This document shows, piece after piece, positions 1-13,622 of a stretch of DNA of 64,000 nt. The notes beneath the pieces are model-generated. The model worked only from the letters and a program-made list of their open reading frames with translations. It was not told the DNA's origin and ran no database searches. A program made the position numbers and the translations under genes. The first letter of the stretch is position 1, and each line of letters starts with the position of its first letter. Origin of the DNA: Eumeta japonica (taxonomy: Eukaryota; Arthropoda; Insecta; Lepidoptera; Psychidae); NCBI GenBank assembly GCA_005406025.1, contig BGZK01000014.1:496001-560000 (forward strand), given 5' to 3'.

Positions 1-290
1 CAGCATGCTGTCGAAGGCGGTTTTGAGACTGTTCTGGTGTCTCATCAGCTCGTTGAGATGCCAGATATTCAGCGTTCTGTTGACGTCGAGCTTGGGACTG
101 TTCAGGTGTCTCAGCAGCCCGTTGAGATGCTAGATACTCAGCATGCTGCCGAAGGCGGTTTTGGGACTGTTCTGGTGTCTCGGCAGCCCGTCGAGATGCT
201 AGATACTCAGCGTGCTGTCGACGCCGATCCTGGGACTGCTCTGGTGTCTGAGCAGCTCTGTGAGCTACCTCACGCTCCGCCTGTTCAAGC
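1..290. repeat. 69-bp tandem repeat, about four units
   Basis: The unit recurs with landmarks such as GTTGAGATGCYAGATAYTCAG and GGGACTGTTCTGGTGTCT every 69 bases. Four units are visible and the array continues beyond the left edge. It is in frame with the minus-strand STPR reading, so it is a coding repeat and not a neutral minisatellite. Confidence 0.85.
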
Positions 291-394
291 CTTCGCAGTT
301 CGGCTTGTGGAAACGTCTCGTTAAGTCTAGCTACTTTCATAGATCGAGCTTTATTAGAGCTTTGGGAAAGATTAGACTTACGCTTTCGCGGCAT
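2..394 (-). CDS. STPR (23-residue repeat) protein, N-terminal part, runs off the left edge
   Basis: Reading the minus strand from an ATG at 394-392 gives 131 codons without a stop up to the window edge. The protein begins with a basic MPRKRKSNLSQSS leader. From about residue 40 it carries tandem 23-residue repeats with the core RAAETPEQSQ and a basic, Gln-rich second half (RLRQHAEYLASQ); at least four units are present. This is the score-and-three-amino-acid peptide repeat (STPR), a DNA-binding repeat known from the silkworm fibroin-modulator-binding protein FMBP-1 and also common at the N-terminus of mobile-element proteins in arthropods, such as Helitron helicases. The DNA shows the same unit as a 69-bp tandem repeat. 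I infer a transposon-encoded protein rather than a host regulator because the short basic leader and repeat spacing resemble those element proteins, but the diagnostic helicase part lies outside the window. The opposite strand is also open here, as a shadow. Confidence 0.75.
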   Translation of the reverse strand, partial: MPRKRKSNLSQSSNKARSMKVARLNETFPQAELRRLEQAEREVAHRAAQTPEQSQDRRRQHAEYLASRRAAETPEQSQNRLRQHAEYLASQRAAETPEQSQARRQQNAEYLASQRADETPEQSQNRLRQHA

Positions 395-443
395 AATTAT
401 TTCTTAGGAGGTACTTTTCTACGATATTTTTATTTTTATACTT

Positions 444-515
444 GAAAATGCAAAACCTGCCTATTAAATCAAAATTATAGCTACATACTAATAATAGTAT
501 AAAAATAATTGTAAT
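444..515 (+). repeat. AT-rich direct repeat, copy 1
   Basis: A stretch containing ATGCAAAACCTGCCTATTAA and AAAATTATAGCTACATACTAA matches 675-753 with small gaps. It lies just upstream (minus-strand sense) of the STPR start codon, in an otherwise featureless AT-rich segment 395-799. Confidence 0.6.
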
Positions 516-674
516 TTGCTGATTGAAAACAAAATCAAGCTTTCGTTGTATTATTATTATTTATGCCTATATTATTATTACTTATACCTATATACAATAT
601 ATACTATAAATATTAATGGACGCCAAGAAAAAACAATTACCAACCTATGTACCTAATTAAAATAAAAACATCTG

Positions 675-753
675 TGAAAAATGCAATATCTGCTTATTCA
701 ATTAAAATTATAGCTACTTACTAATTAATAGACAGGCAAAAAATAATTCTAAT
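675..753 (+). repeat. AT-rich direct repeat, copy 2
   Basis: This segment contains ATGCAATATCTGCTTATTCA and AAAATTATAGCTACTTACTAA and is the partner of 444-515, about 230 bases away. It is probably an internal duplication of the 5' flank of the STPR element. Confidence 0.6.
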
Positions 754-819
754 ATTATTCTATTACTATATACACATTATCCTTACTTAATTACTATAAA
801 TGCAAATCGCTAGTGCCTT

Positions 820-1020
820 CAAAATTCGCAAAACGAACACAACCGTCAACGACGTCTGCCCTCACGCGTCTGCCCGCGTTCGGGTCGCGCACTCAGCGAT
901 GAGCGACTTCTCCTCCCACCTCACCGCGACCGACCCCGCTCCATTCGCCCGCCGCGCCGCCCGTCGGACCGTAACATACCATAGTATCGCGCGTTCGGTT
1001 TGTCATCGTCGTAACTATTA
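820..1020. other. GC-rich island upstream of the STPR ORF
   Basis: About 200 bases of strongly GC- and CpG-rich sequence stand out from the AT-rich surroundings on both sides. The open frames here are short and show no recognisable domain. In minus-strand sense it lies 430-630 bases upstream of the STPR ATG, so a promoter or 5' untranslated region of that element is the simplest reading. I cannot define a TATA box or element end. Confidence 0.4.
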
Positions 1021-1374
1021 AAATATTTGTCCAAATGATGTATTGTGAAGGACAAAATTTATCTCCTTTAAATACCAAAAGCGATAAAAGTATTCATTTT
1101 GATAAGGATCCATTTATTACTACCAAATGTGCATTAGAAATAAATTATCAATTTTTATTGTATTTATGGTTCACTATTTTGACAATAATGGCTTACTCAT
1201 AAAAGATAGATATATATGGTGTCGCAGAATTTTTTGTAGGACTATTTAAGATAAATATTTTCACCATACATTATATACATGTAGCACTAACTGTTTTTGC
1301 AGCACACGCCTGAATAGCTCGCAGATTGCAGAATTTTTTCAGACTTAAATGACATTTATCGTTATATTTTGGAC

Positions 1375-1552
1375 AATTCACACAATATCTTTATAAATTA
1401 TAGCCTATGTGTTACTCTGATCTATAAGCTACATTACTGTAAAGTTTCATTAAAATCCGTTTAGTAGTTTTTGCGTGAAAGAGGAACAAACATCCATCCA
1501 TACATCCATCCAAACAAACTTTCGCCTTTATAATATTAGTAAGGATATATGC
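1375..1552 (+). mobile_element. Dispersed lepidopteran element, 3' tail (RTE/SINE-like)
   Basis: The segment runs from a 'tataagctacattactgtaaag' type block through 'AATCCGTTTAGTAGTTTTTG' and ends with repeated CATCCATC and CTTTATAATATTAGTAAGGAT. I recognise this from memory as a very common lepidopteran tail sequence. Related, more diverged copies lie at 6395-6968, 24240-24367 and 47430-47515 in this window. No coding remnant is attached. Nothing else is visible in 1021-1374 or 1553-2216. Confidence 0.6.
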
Positions 1553-2216
1553 AATACTTAATGAGCTATATTAAACATGGCGCAACTGTTATATTTTACC
1601 GTTATAGTACATTATTTTACATGTAAAAAAATGTATTGATTCCAGTCTACAATTCAATATTTATCTTCTAATAAGTACGCAGTCGTCTATTATGTAATAT
1701 AATTTTAAGAAGTATTTAATCAAATTAAAAATAAACATCGATACATAGTTTTATTGAATTCGCAACATTAATTAATTTTGTCGATGGTCGATATTTTATA
1801 GTTAGTCAATGCTCTCCTGCATTGAATGAGCCGGCGGCGTACGGCCATTTATATAGCCAATTGAAAGATCGTTTTGACATTCATGTTTGTCTGTGTTTAC
1901 TGTGTTTACTATATTGTTTAATTACAAATAAAGAAGTTCCTTGTCTGATTTTAATACTAATTAATCGTATATAATAACCGTGCAGAAAATTTATGTGCGA
2001 ACCTGCTTTAGAACTATATGCGTTTAAAATAATGTTGATGATCCACCAAATACAAAACGAAAAATTTTGAGCAAAAAATTTCATAGCAAACGAGCTATTT
2101 ACTATCTGTTAGAAATGCATAACCTTAGGTTGTGCTTATACTAATAAACAGCGTTACTAAATTTATGCAGCTTGTAATGAGTTAAAATAAATACGAACAA
2201 CAAGCGCATCATTTTG

Positions 2217-3820
2217 TCCCTTTTAAGGTTCCAAGCCAAAATGGCAAAAACGGACCTCTCATAGTTCGTCCGTATGTCACAGACATTTTGCTCAAAAAGT
2301 ACAAGATGTATATTGATGAAATTTAGAGCATAGGTGTCTTGTAAAAGTCACTACTTAGTTTAGTAGTTACATAAAAAATACGTATTTTTTGGGGGCATTC
2401 CATACAAATAGTAGAAGCCGAAAATTTTCTTTTCAACAAACATTAACGTATGACACATATTTCGACAATTACTTTAAAAACACTTTAAGGTTTTTAAGCA
2501 ATTATTCTGATTACGTTAATATTTTCGGAAATAATTGCTCCGAAAGTGGCATAAATTGTCCCCCTCCTTTATTTTTTAAACCGTATGTCCAAAAAATAAA
2601 AAATTAAAAAAGTAACTCTTAGTAAATACTTCCAAGTATATCATTTTGTACCTAATCACATATTGTTTTTGAGTTATGGCCGAAAAACCGCACTTATCAA
2701 TAAACAGACGTGAGTGCCGTGAAGATATGCTCTTTTGCTGGTGAACTTTAATTCACAGTAGTTCCACAGTAATAGTCGACATACCTACATTAGGGCGACC
2801 CAAAAAAAAAGATTATTTTTTTCCAAGTCTCGTGTGAAAATATGTTAGTTTACTTTGTTTTGAGAGCCCCCTCCAAAGGACAGCTCAAAAAAAAATTTTT
2901 AAAAGGTCGCTCACAATGTTTTTATATTTCGAAAATCCTCAAAAATCGATTTTTTTTTCAAATACTTTTTCTCGTGATTTCATTTCTTTTTACATGAAAA
3001 ATCATGAAGATCCTGAAAATTTCAAGTCAAAATTTTAATATTTAGAGGTCGCTCCATTTTTTAAAGTTTTCAAATCGAGTACTTTATATCTATTTGAGCA
3101 ACTTCTAAACATAAATATTAACGAACTGAATATTTTTTTCCTCAAATTTGAATGAAATTAAAGCACGAGAAACAAAAAAAAAGAATTAATGAACAATTTT
3201 CACCATTTTTGAATAATTGTAAAAAAATGATAATTTTTTAATTTGTGTAAATTAATTTATTTTACAAAAATTAACATTTTAATAATGTTTTTATAACTTT
3301 TTTTTACATTTTTATAATTTTTAAATACAACAATAGTGAATTATAAACATTATTTAGAACAACAATATTTTTAACTTTCACCAAAGTATTTTTTTTACAT
3401 TTTGACTTGAAATTTTCAGGACCTTCATGATTTTTCATGTAAAAAGAAATGAAATCACGAGAAAAAGTATTTGAAAAAAAAAATTGATTTTTGAGGATTT
3501 TGGAAATTTAAAAAAATTGTGAGCGACCTTTTAAAAATTTTTTTTTGAGCTGTCCTTTGGAGTGGGCTCTTAAAACATAGTAAACTAACATATTTTCACA
3601 CGAGACTTGGAAAAAAAAAATTTTTTTTTTTTTGGGTCGCCCTAATCTACACTACATGTTTCTCTAGTTATAAGTGAATAAAGTGCTTATACCTATTATG
3701 TCCAGAAAACATTGAAAAAAGTGTAAGGAAATAGATTTTTCATCTGTAGTCCATTTCTTTGTAGTAACGGCTTCAGAACCTTGCATTGAGCATGGTCTCA
3801 CATACTTTTGTCCGGTTTTT
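2217..3820 (-). mobile_element. GGGTTCCGT-type dispersed repeat, copy 1, interrupted by a foldback element
   Basis: One end begins GGTTCCAAGCCAAAATGGCA followed by a GTCCGTATGTC block. The other end, read on the minus strand, begins AAAAACCGGACAAAAGTATG and reaches a GGTTCTG motif, which corresponds to the AACCGGCCAAGTGCGAGTCGG...GGGTTCCG end typical of lepidopteran dispersed elements. The interior aligns base by base with 20453-21780 (landmarks AAAAACACTTTAAGG, GCTCTTTTGCTGGTG, AATAGTCGACATACCTACAT). The match is broken at 2793-3642 by a separate insertion. No open frame of note is present. Confidence 0.7.
2793..3642. mobile_element. 850-bp foldback element with ~243-bp terminal inverted repeats
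   Basis: The left arm (2793-3034) and right arm (3399-3642) are inverted copies of each other at roughly 95 percent identity by eye, both starting GGGCGACCCAAAAAAAAA from the outside. TA dinucleotides flank the element at 2791-2792 and 3643-3644, as expected for a Tc1/mariner-type target duplication. The 360-bp centre is AT-rich and has no transposase. The sister repeat at 21630 continues across the same point without this element, so the insertion is directly shown. Confidence 0.85.
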
Positions 3821-6394
3821 CTACATGCTATTTTTGAAAATTTTAAAGAAACTTTTAAACGCATAGCGCTTAAACTTGACAGACAAACAAACCTGAGTAT
3901 TTTGCCAACGGTAAACGTCGTAATAAGGTTGGACAAACACCACAATTATTCCTCGACGTACGAATATCTTTAAGTTCCGTACCGAACCAAAACGGGAGAA
4001 GTTGTGGGGTCACCTCGGCCCATATTTGTCAAAACCGATTTTTTTCGGAGACAATTCAATGCGGAAAGTGGACAACTTGAATAGTAATTTATAGTTGGTG
4101 AAAGTTTCTAAAATAGAAATTTCGAAATAAGGATGATAATTGCTTATGTATCCAAAAAGGAGTGTACAATGAACAATCCAAAATACGTATGTCGTGAGTT
4201 ATAAAAAAATGTTTATATATTGTAATACAAAAATCTTTCGAGAGATTTTCAAAAAAAATATATATAAATTCCAGGAAAATTACAAAATTACTTAAATAAA
4301 ACGCCGTTTGGTATCTTTCCAAATACAGAGCAATTTGATATGCGAAAACACGAACCCATGACGAAGAAAAGTTTGGGACGTAGTTGTGCTACTCAAAATA
4401 GTGTACCATTATTAACTATGATGCAATAAGTTGTAAAAAAGTCTTTTTGGCAACATCTGTTATTTGTAGCGAAAATTGTATATGTGCCAGATTATCGGCG
4501 GTGCCAGTAATGCATTTCGTCTTTTTTTACTTATAAGCGACAGTTAGTTCTAGCCTAATATTCGTCTAAAAGAAATTCACGATAAATACGGTGCAGCGAT
4601 ACGTCAATTTAGAGCACTTTTTTAAACTGGTACATGTACATGTAAGCTGAGATATCACGATTTTTATTAACGACCGAATAAAGAGCTATTTTGTATTAGA
4701 AACCAAATAAGAGCGAGATTATTGTGTGGATCTAAAACTAACGACTTGGATCAATTCGACTCCGTGTTACATACGTACAATGAAAAATAACTTTGGATAA
4801 AATAACTAATTGAGCGATTGCCCTAAGGTTAATATAGGACCTACATAAGTACGAAGTCACTTTTTTTAAATAAATATTGTTGTAGTAACTAAATTTATAA
4901 ATGTAAATTTAATTCATGTTATAGGGCACTCAACTAATTCATATTATTTTAATTTAACGTAAAACTTCAATCAAATTTATAATAATTATTTGTGAAATCT
5001 GTAAAAGGAGGGTTCTTTTTGCTGAAAGAGTACAGTAATATTTACTAGAAATCTCTGTATTTTCAACTATATTATTTTAGTATACATCACTAGATGCGTT
5101 TAGTATATGCTAATAAATGATTTTAGTACTTTTAACAAAACTAATTTTGTACTTATAACGAAACTATATTCCTTTAGTTTACAAATTACTTTTCTTAAGA
5201 TACACAAATCAGTTTAATATACTTGTCCTGCTATGCGAGAACTTTCACATATTAACCTTATAAAAACAGAAACTACACTTTCATCTCAGCCAAAAAGGCC
5301 GAGAAGCGATAGCATAGAGAGACTCTTGGAATTGCCTAAACCTGAACAACGGCACACCTATGGCGCGATGTAAACTTTATTGTTAGTGCCATCTACCGAA
5401 TCTTAAAAGAAATAATACGTTAAGCAACAAAACATCCCTAATAACAAAATAGTCTTGTGTACAAATAGTGAAATTGTTTCTTAATATTAACATGAAAAAA
5501 TTTGTTGGTATTATCATGAAAAAGTGTGTTTGTATTTTACTAAATACCGTTGTTGACATAAGCTTTACATAATGCTCCTTTTAGCTAAGAATAATATTTG
5601 AATCGTATGAAACAAACTAAAGCAATTTTCATCAAAATTGAATGTCATTATAAGACATTTTTTGTTAATATTATGACGTATTCATGTCCTTTTTACAAAA
5701 AAAAATATTTGTTGCTATTTTAATATTCACTTCCCCCCTTACATTTCTCAAAATACTTTCGAGAAAGTATTTTCAAATAAGAATAGCTTAACCGATTTAT
5801 AGTTACATTAAAAATAATATGAAAGTAATTTTGTAATACAATCTTATTTATTTCACAAAAGACTGTTGTATTTTGTCGTATATGAGTATGTGCGCATATT
5901 TTACAAAACGTCGAATTTAAGGCAAATATGCTTGTAGTTTCTTTGAGCGTATTTTATAAACACGTTTATGAAAAAATATATTGGTAGATCAACGTAATAA
6001 AAGCTTAATTTTTGACATGTCTTTTAGTTAGTTTTACGTTTCGTATTAGTTATTTTTTAATAAATATTGTTTGTTATGTTTATCATGAGAACTGTTTTAT
6101 GTATTTTACAAAACATAAATCTTAAATTAACTAAAATTAATAGTGGGTACTACTAAAAATATTTTGTTGCTTTTACAAACAAAGTATACTGGTAAAATTC
6201 ATTATTTAATTTTATTTTGAAATAGGTCTTTTTTACAAACAATTTATTTGAATTGATTATATTCAAATACAACCATAATATTACATTTAATACAACATAC
6301 GAAATTGCAATTTGAAATTAAATTCTCTTGTGATATTAACAATAAATCGTAAACAAAAGTGGTTTTGTTGATACAACATGCATTTTTTTTTCAG
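3821..6394. other. AT-rich intergenic stretch
   Basis: No gene, RNA or clear element is visible here. Open frames are short, low-complexity and unsupported. A short block near 5288-5310 (CAGCCAAAAAGGCCGAGAAGCG) looks like dispersed-repeat sequence but I cannot place it. Confidence 0.5.
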
Positions 6395-6968
6395 TGTATA
6401 CTAGTTTAAACCCGCGGGTCTGCCCGCGGGGACTTCGAATGTTTTCCTTTATATTTTACACCAACCGATCACGCTGTGAACAATGAGCTCGATGTAATTC
6501 TTTCTTTATATTTCAATCCCGGCTTCGCTCTTTTCGGTCAATTTCGGTCCCGTCCTCGATTCCAGAGAAATGTTACTCATATTCTCTCATCGGAAACATA
6601 CATAATGCCACTATTGTTTATTATGAAATGATCTATCTCATTTACCTAACGAGAGGCTCAAGAGATCCTGATCTCGATTCTACTTGCAATTCCGTACCTG
6701 AACCTATGTTGAATTTGAACCTCTCTTGAAGATTGTTGTGACCAATAACCGATCGGCATAAGTAACGAATACGTTCTACGATCACGAAAACGAAACAGTG
6801 AGCAAAAGCTAGTATCTTTATAAATCATAGGCCTATATGTTCTTCTGATGTATAAGCTATATTACTCTAAGCTCTAAAGTGTCAGCTTATTCTGTTCAGC
6901 TGGTAAAGCGTGATTGAGCATGAAACATCCAAAGATACAAACTTTAACATTTATTATTAGTAGGATTA
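6395..6968 (+). mobile_element. Dispersed lepidopteran element (CCCGCGGG...CCCGGCTTCGC head, TATTAGTAGGAT tail)
   Basis: The segment starts with an AAACCCGCGGGTCTGCCCGC block, has a CCCGGCTTCGCTC motif near 6519 and closes with TATATGTTCTTCTGATGTATAAGC and a TTTATTATTAGTAGGATTA tail. The tail is related to 1375-1552. The interior is heavily diverged and non-coding. I know the type from other lepidopteran sequence but not its formal family name. Confidence 0.5.
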
Positions 6969-7461
6969 CAGAAGTGGTGTTGATTCGTGCTATAGCTTCG
7001 GCGACATAGATAAAACACAATTAGGGAAAATTAATAACCACTTATGAGTATACGATACGAGAATATCATTCCGAACCCATTTATTCTGAAGTGAGCGTCT
7101 CATTACCCGCATGGCTTGATGATTGAAATAATTGATGTCACAACTAGATTAGGACATTCCGTACAAATTACTTCAAAATTGTTATGCATTATTGGTCTGA
7201 GCATCCCTAATTAAGATAACATTTGATTTTTATTACATTATATTAGATACATTTAATTATCCTTCGCCGAATAAAAAAAAAAGTCTAATTGTTTTGATCC
7301 TTACTGACTCATGTGCACGGGTCAAAGTTCAAGCCCTCTTTCTGTTTAAAAAAAATCATAGGATAGTATGCCTTTGTAGGGGGGCGATTCGAACTTGTAC
7401 AACGACAACATAGTATCGGGTCTTTCCAACGAACGTAACAGAATAATCGTCAGATATACGT

Positions 7462-7800
7462 TCACTTTATTAAAATTACATTTACAGCAATACTATAGCT
7501 TTTTTTTTTATTGGCATAGACATCGATGGAATATCGATTGGCAAACGATGCAAGCCGCGATCCGAAACGGCATTGACGGCCCGCGTTGTTGAGGAAGCGT
7601 TCATAGACAATGCGTTTGACATCACGCAGATCGCGAACAAAGGCGTCGAACATTAGACGGCGTGCGTTGCGTTCGAAACGATGTAAACACGACGTGTCTC
7701 ACAAAACAAAGTACACCAACAACGCACCAATTTGAATATATGAATCATTCACCCACGCCGGCGACAAAGGATCGCCCTACCTTATTCGTCCGTATTATAT
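7462..7800 (-). other. Coding-like island of unknown identity
   Basis: Between about 7520 and 7760 the sequence turns GC-rich with many CGN codons. On the minus strand an ATG at 7653-7651 opens a frame of about 45 residues (MFDAFVRDLRDVKRIVYERF ...) before it falls into a poly-A run. Two other frames are also partly open, so the strand is uncertain. I recognise no domain. It may be a decayed piece of an element protein. Confidence 0.3.
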
Positions 7801-7959
7801 GCTCTTAATTTTAACATAACAATAAAGGTTTATGCAACATACGGCCCATAAAAAAAATGTGAAATGCATAAATAAATACAAAACATATTTGGTTTTTAGA
7901 GTAAATGTCGAAACGGAAGCGGAAGAAGCTTTAAATCCGATTATTTTAAGTTTTTTTTA

Positions 7960-8205
7960 AAATGAACTTTTTTTTAGGCGCATTGGGCGATTTTCGGAAG
8001 GGTAAAATCTTATCGAGTTCGTGTTACTGATGTGCTAATGTTAACAGTGAATTTTTTTTATTTATTTACATAAATTCTTTACATTCTTTTTACAAATAAT
8101 ATATTTTTATATTTAATTGCAACTTTATTGTTATTTTGTTTAAATTAAAAGGTTTAACTTTTACAATTTAAATCTTAATATCGGTTAATAGGCAGTCTCC
8201 GACAA
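7960..8205 (+). repeat. Dispersed repeat C, copy 1
   Basis: Blocks GTAAAATCTTATCGAGTTCG and TTAATTGCAACTTTATTGTT followed by TTTTGTTTAAATTAAAAGG are matched in the same order at 33815-34035. No coding content. The family is not one I can name. Confidence 0.6.
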
Positions 8206-11200
8206 TTACCTATAAGCATTTCTAATCATATAAATTTTATTTGTACAGGTTGATGATAAGAATTGAGAACTCTGTCTGTCCTCGACCTAAAGTCATTTAG
8301 ATTAGAAATCGATTCGCTTGTATATTTTAGGCGAAGTAATTGTTTTAGGTGTTTGTTTGCAAACGTGGTCAAAAGCGTCAAGGCTCGTACTATAGAGGCA
8401 GCAGCTAATATGTTCAAATAGCCACATATCGGTTCGGTTACTTATTGCAATTGACGCTAGGGCGCGGTCGCGATTGTAACAATCAGTTGTATGGATGGGG
8501 TACCACGTTTTGACAAACTGCACCAAAAATGACGCAAAAATGATGTAATTCTTTTTCATATCGAAGTGTGCGTTGAATTCTGAATACTTAATAGTTGCTC
8601 TTCTTTAAAAAAACTATTAGCTGTATAAAATAACAGCTTTCTAATTAATACGTTCCAAGGAATAACGGATACGAAGCTTTCAATAATTACTTAAGATTTG
8701 GCCTTTTGGATCCTTAATTTTTTAGTTACACTATAAATAATTTTAAATAGCATGTTCGAGTTACGATTTATGTGAAGCTTGAAAAAGCTTTTAAGCGGAG
8801 TTTATTGCACAAACATAAGATGACGCAGTGCCACGTTATATAATTTCTGACAATAATTGGCCATCGATAAATGTATGCAATAGTATAAATGATGACAAAG
8901 AAAAAATTAGTATTGTATGAAAGCAATAAATTTGTACAAAATAGTAATCTAGCTTACCTATAGGTAACAAATTACGGATCCTTTTGATTGTATGTTATAC
9001 GCCAAAAGTTTGCAACGTGCGAGATCAAAATTCTCATATAGAAATATTTGCGATCTACACTCCATGACGATTTTATTCTTTTTGGATCGCTGTAATTGCA
9101 TTTTATAATTCTATAATTGCACAACATAATTTTATGAGAATCCACCGCTATATCTCCATAGTTCGGAGTGCCCACTTAGGTGTTCGTATCAAAAAGGGTC
9201 GCAGTTTTAAATTGACGCTGTATTTACAAAATTATTTGAACACAGTTATTATGATAATGAAATCTGGAGCCGGGGTCGTTCCATTTTAATACAAAAGCGA
9301 TAAAAACCATTAACATTTTCCTCTTTGAATTCGTAACTAGATGTAATATGTGTTGTTGTTTTGTTGTCGTCTGTGGCTCGGTTTATGGTTCACAATCTAA
9401 TTAACCGCGTGTTATATCTTATTCTAAGTACAGACAAACCGAGAAATATTATGGTTTGATAAATAAAAAAAAATACAATTGTTTAAGTTTTTATTAGTAT
9501 ATTGCAATAGATAAAAAAGAATCTACGTATCTACATATATAAAAAGGTGTTTTTTTCCTGATTTTAGTTAGAAACAGTTGAACGTATAGGATTTTGATCA
9601 TTAGACGCGAAATCGTTTGGTTGTTTGGTTGATGGTTTTAGGCTATTTATTTTAATTATTATTATTCCCGGATTAAAATAATCCAGGAATAATTATTTAG
9701 CGCTACGAACAGAAGCAATAATTATTGTAAAAAACATAGAATAAATGTTTCATTACTTACTTTATAATGAACATCCGTTAAATTAGCGTAACATTTATTA
9801 AGTTGATTATAGACCATACAAAACGTACATGTTTTAAACAATTTCTGTATTTTTAATTAAAATGAGAAAATGTTTGAATGTTAAACAAAAAGTGTAAAAA
9901 TTTGGTTTTGAATACGAATGATTTTTTCAAAATCAATATTGAAATAAATAAATAATAACAATATTAAAAGGTATCAAAAAATCCGTACTGTCATTGAACC
10001 TAAATTAAAATAAAAAAAACAATTCTATCTACACATTGTTTTAGCTATTAAGTATGAACTATAACATTAAATATGTTTGATATTCTATTCATATCTTGGT
10101 TACTTTATATTCATTAAAATAAATTCAGTTCTACAAAAATCAATCTTTTTGCGCCAAGAAACAAAAAATAATTATATTCAAAAAATGAATAATTTTTCTG
10201 TAATATGTAGAAGTTTCGTCTATAATTCGTAAAAAAGTAAATTTGATATATGTTATTAATATAGAGAATGTAAAATATTAATTGAAATCCAAAACGAAAA
10301 AAAGAGATTTATCTATTTTGACTTATCTAAATATCTGCAACCATGTTTTATTTTCCTTTTAATAAATCAGACCTTCTGTATGACGAATTAATTCAGGTTG
10401 TTATGGGTTGTATACCGCGGAGATAAAAGAAACGGTATCTTTTTAGGTCAAAACTAAACAAAAATAAAGCGACTATGAATAAATAAGTTAAGTAATTTAA
10501 AAGATAAAACAAAAACATGATTTATGGCTGCCTCTGTGGAGTATCATCTGGTCAGCCATTATAATCGAAGTATCTACATATATGTAGAAATATCTGCATT
10601 TCTATAGAAATGTTAATATTTTGAGAGGTCAAAACGGTTCTAAAATGTTAATTTAGAAATATTTATTTCGACAATATTTTGCTCTAAAAAATAATTATAA
10701 TCAGTTTTTAAAATAACTAGAAAAATTCATAATATTCATACGTCTGAAAGTTAGTGAATACTGAATTAGAGCATTTTACTGAATACGTACAGGTCAAACT
10801 AATAAAAAGGTATTAAATATATAATATTTATAATACATTTTTTCGAATGGTATTTTGTACTCATCTAACAAAATATATTCGGATTTCTAGTTAGAATTAA
10901 TAAGAAACGGATAGTTTTTCAATAAATATTGCTGGCGAATAATTTTAATAACTTTCATGAATTTAAAGTTGAAAGCATAATTAGTCACTGAGGAAAATAT
11001 ATGTTACAAAATGAGGATAAGACACATACTGAAGTCGAATAAAAGAGATTGTTTTTTTTTGTGTACGGATCCCTAATACTATTAACTTTATATTTAACTA
11101 AAAATAATTTTATTTTGCATTTCTCCGGTAGGTAGGTAGGTACTCGTGATATTGTTCGGCTGTAAACGTCACAGCCATGGTGGCATAAATTTATTAACAA

Positions 11201-11640
11201 TTGAACATCGAGTCGAATGAAATTATGCGTAATGGGTGATTACTTTTATCCTTAGTTATTGTATGCAAATCAGACCACAGAAGGGTCCAGAACAATAACC
11301 CCGTTACTCACACTGTTATTTTCTTTTTAAAATTCGTTATTCACCGGTGACTAAATTGATGATTAAAATTTTGTAAGGTTTTATCATCTTTTTTTCCGGG
11401 CTGACCGTACTTATCGTATATGAATCGGTGACACCGGAATTTTGTAACGCAAAGCGGGGTAATCTAATCTACACCGAGTCGTGATACCGCCTACGCGCCG
11501 AATTAGTAAGTATTTATACGAGTACTTGACCGTATATCCGATAGGTTTGGTTCATTAGAGCTAATAGATTATTCGTTCCGAAAAACAATGGGCGTTTCCG
11601 TCGCGGACGCACATTTCGGTTCAACCTTGAATTTTTAACG
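8206..11640. other. AT-rich intergenic stretch upstream of the chitinase
   Basis: No supported gene or RNA. Small items are an imperfect hairpin at about 9665-9700 (ATTATTCCCGGATTA against TAATCCAGGAATAAT) and a short GGTAGGTAGGTAGG run near 11129-11144. From about 11440 the base composition rises toward the chitinase promoter. Confidence 0.5.
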
Positions 11641-11722
11641 GTGTCACCCGGCAGGCAAGTGGGTTAACGATTTTTGTCTCGGCGCTTCGAAATCGTCCGA
11701 GCGATCCGCCATTCGTGAGTAG

Positions 11723-13525
<1,803 letters not shown>

Positions 13526-13612
13526 TTTTTTAGAAATATGTCACATTTTATATTTAATTGTAAGATTGCCATATACGTAAGTAAATTATTCATAGTCTTT
13601 GTAAATATTAGA

Positions 13613-13622
13613 AATAAATAAA
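13613..13622 (+). terminator. Poly(A) signals of the chitinase gene
   Basis: Two overlapping AATAAA hexamers at 13613-13618 and 13617-13622 lie about 90 bases after the stop codon, giving a short 3' untranslated region. Confidence 0.7.

Noticed and set aside
37..324. Plus-strand 95-codon open frame with repeats
   Set aside because: It starts with GTG, not ATG, and is the shadow of the minus-strand STPR repeats, which give a recognisable protein with a proper ATG.
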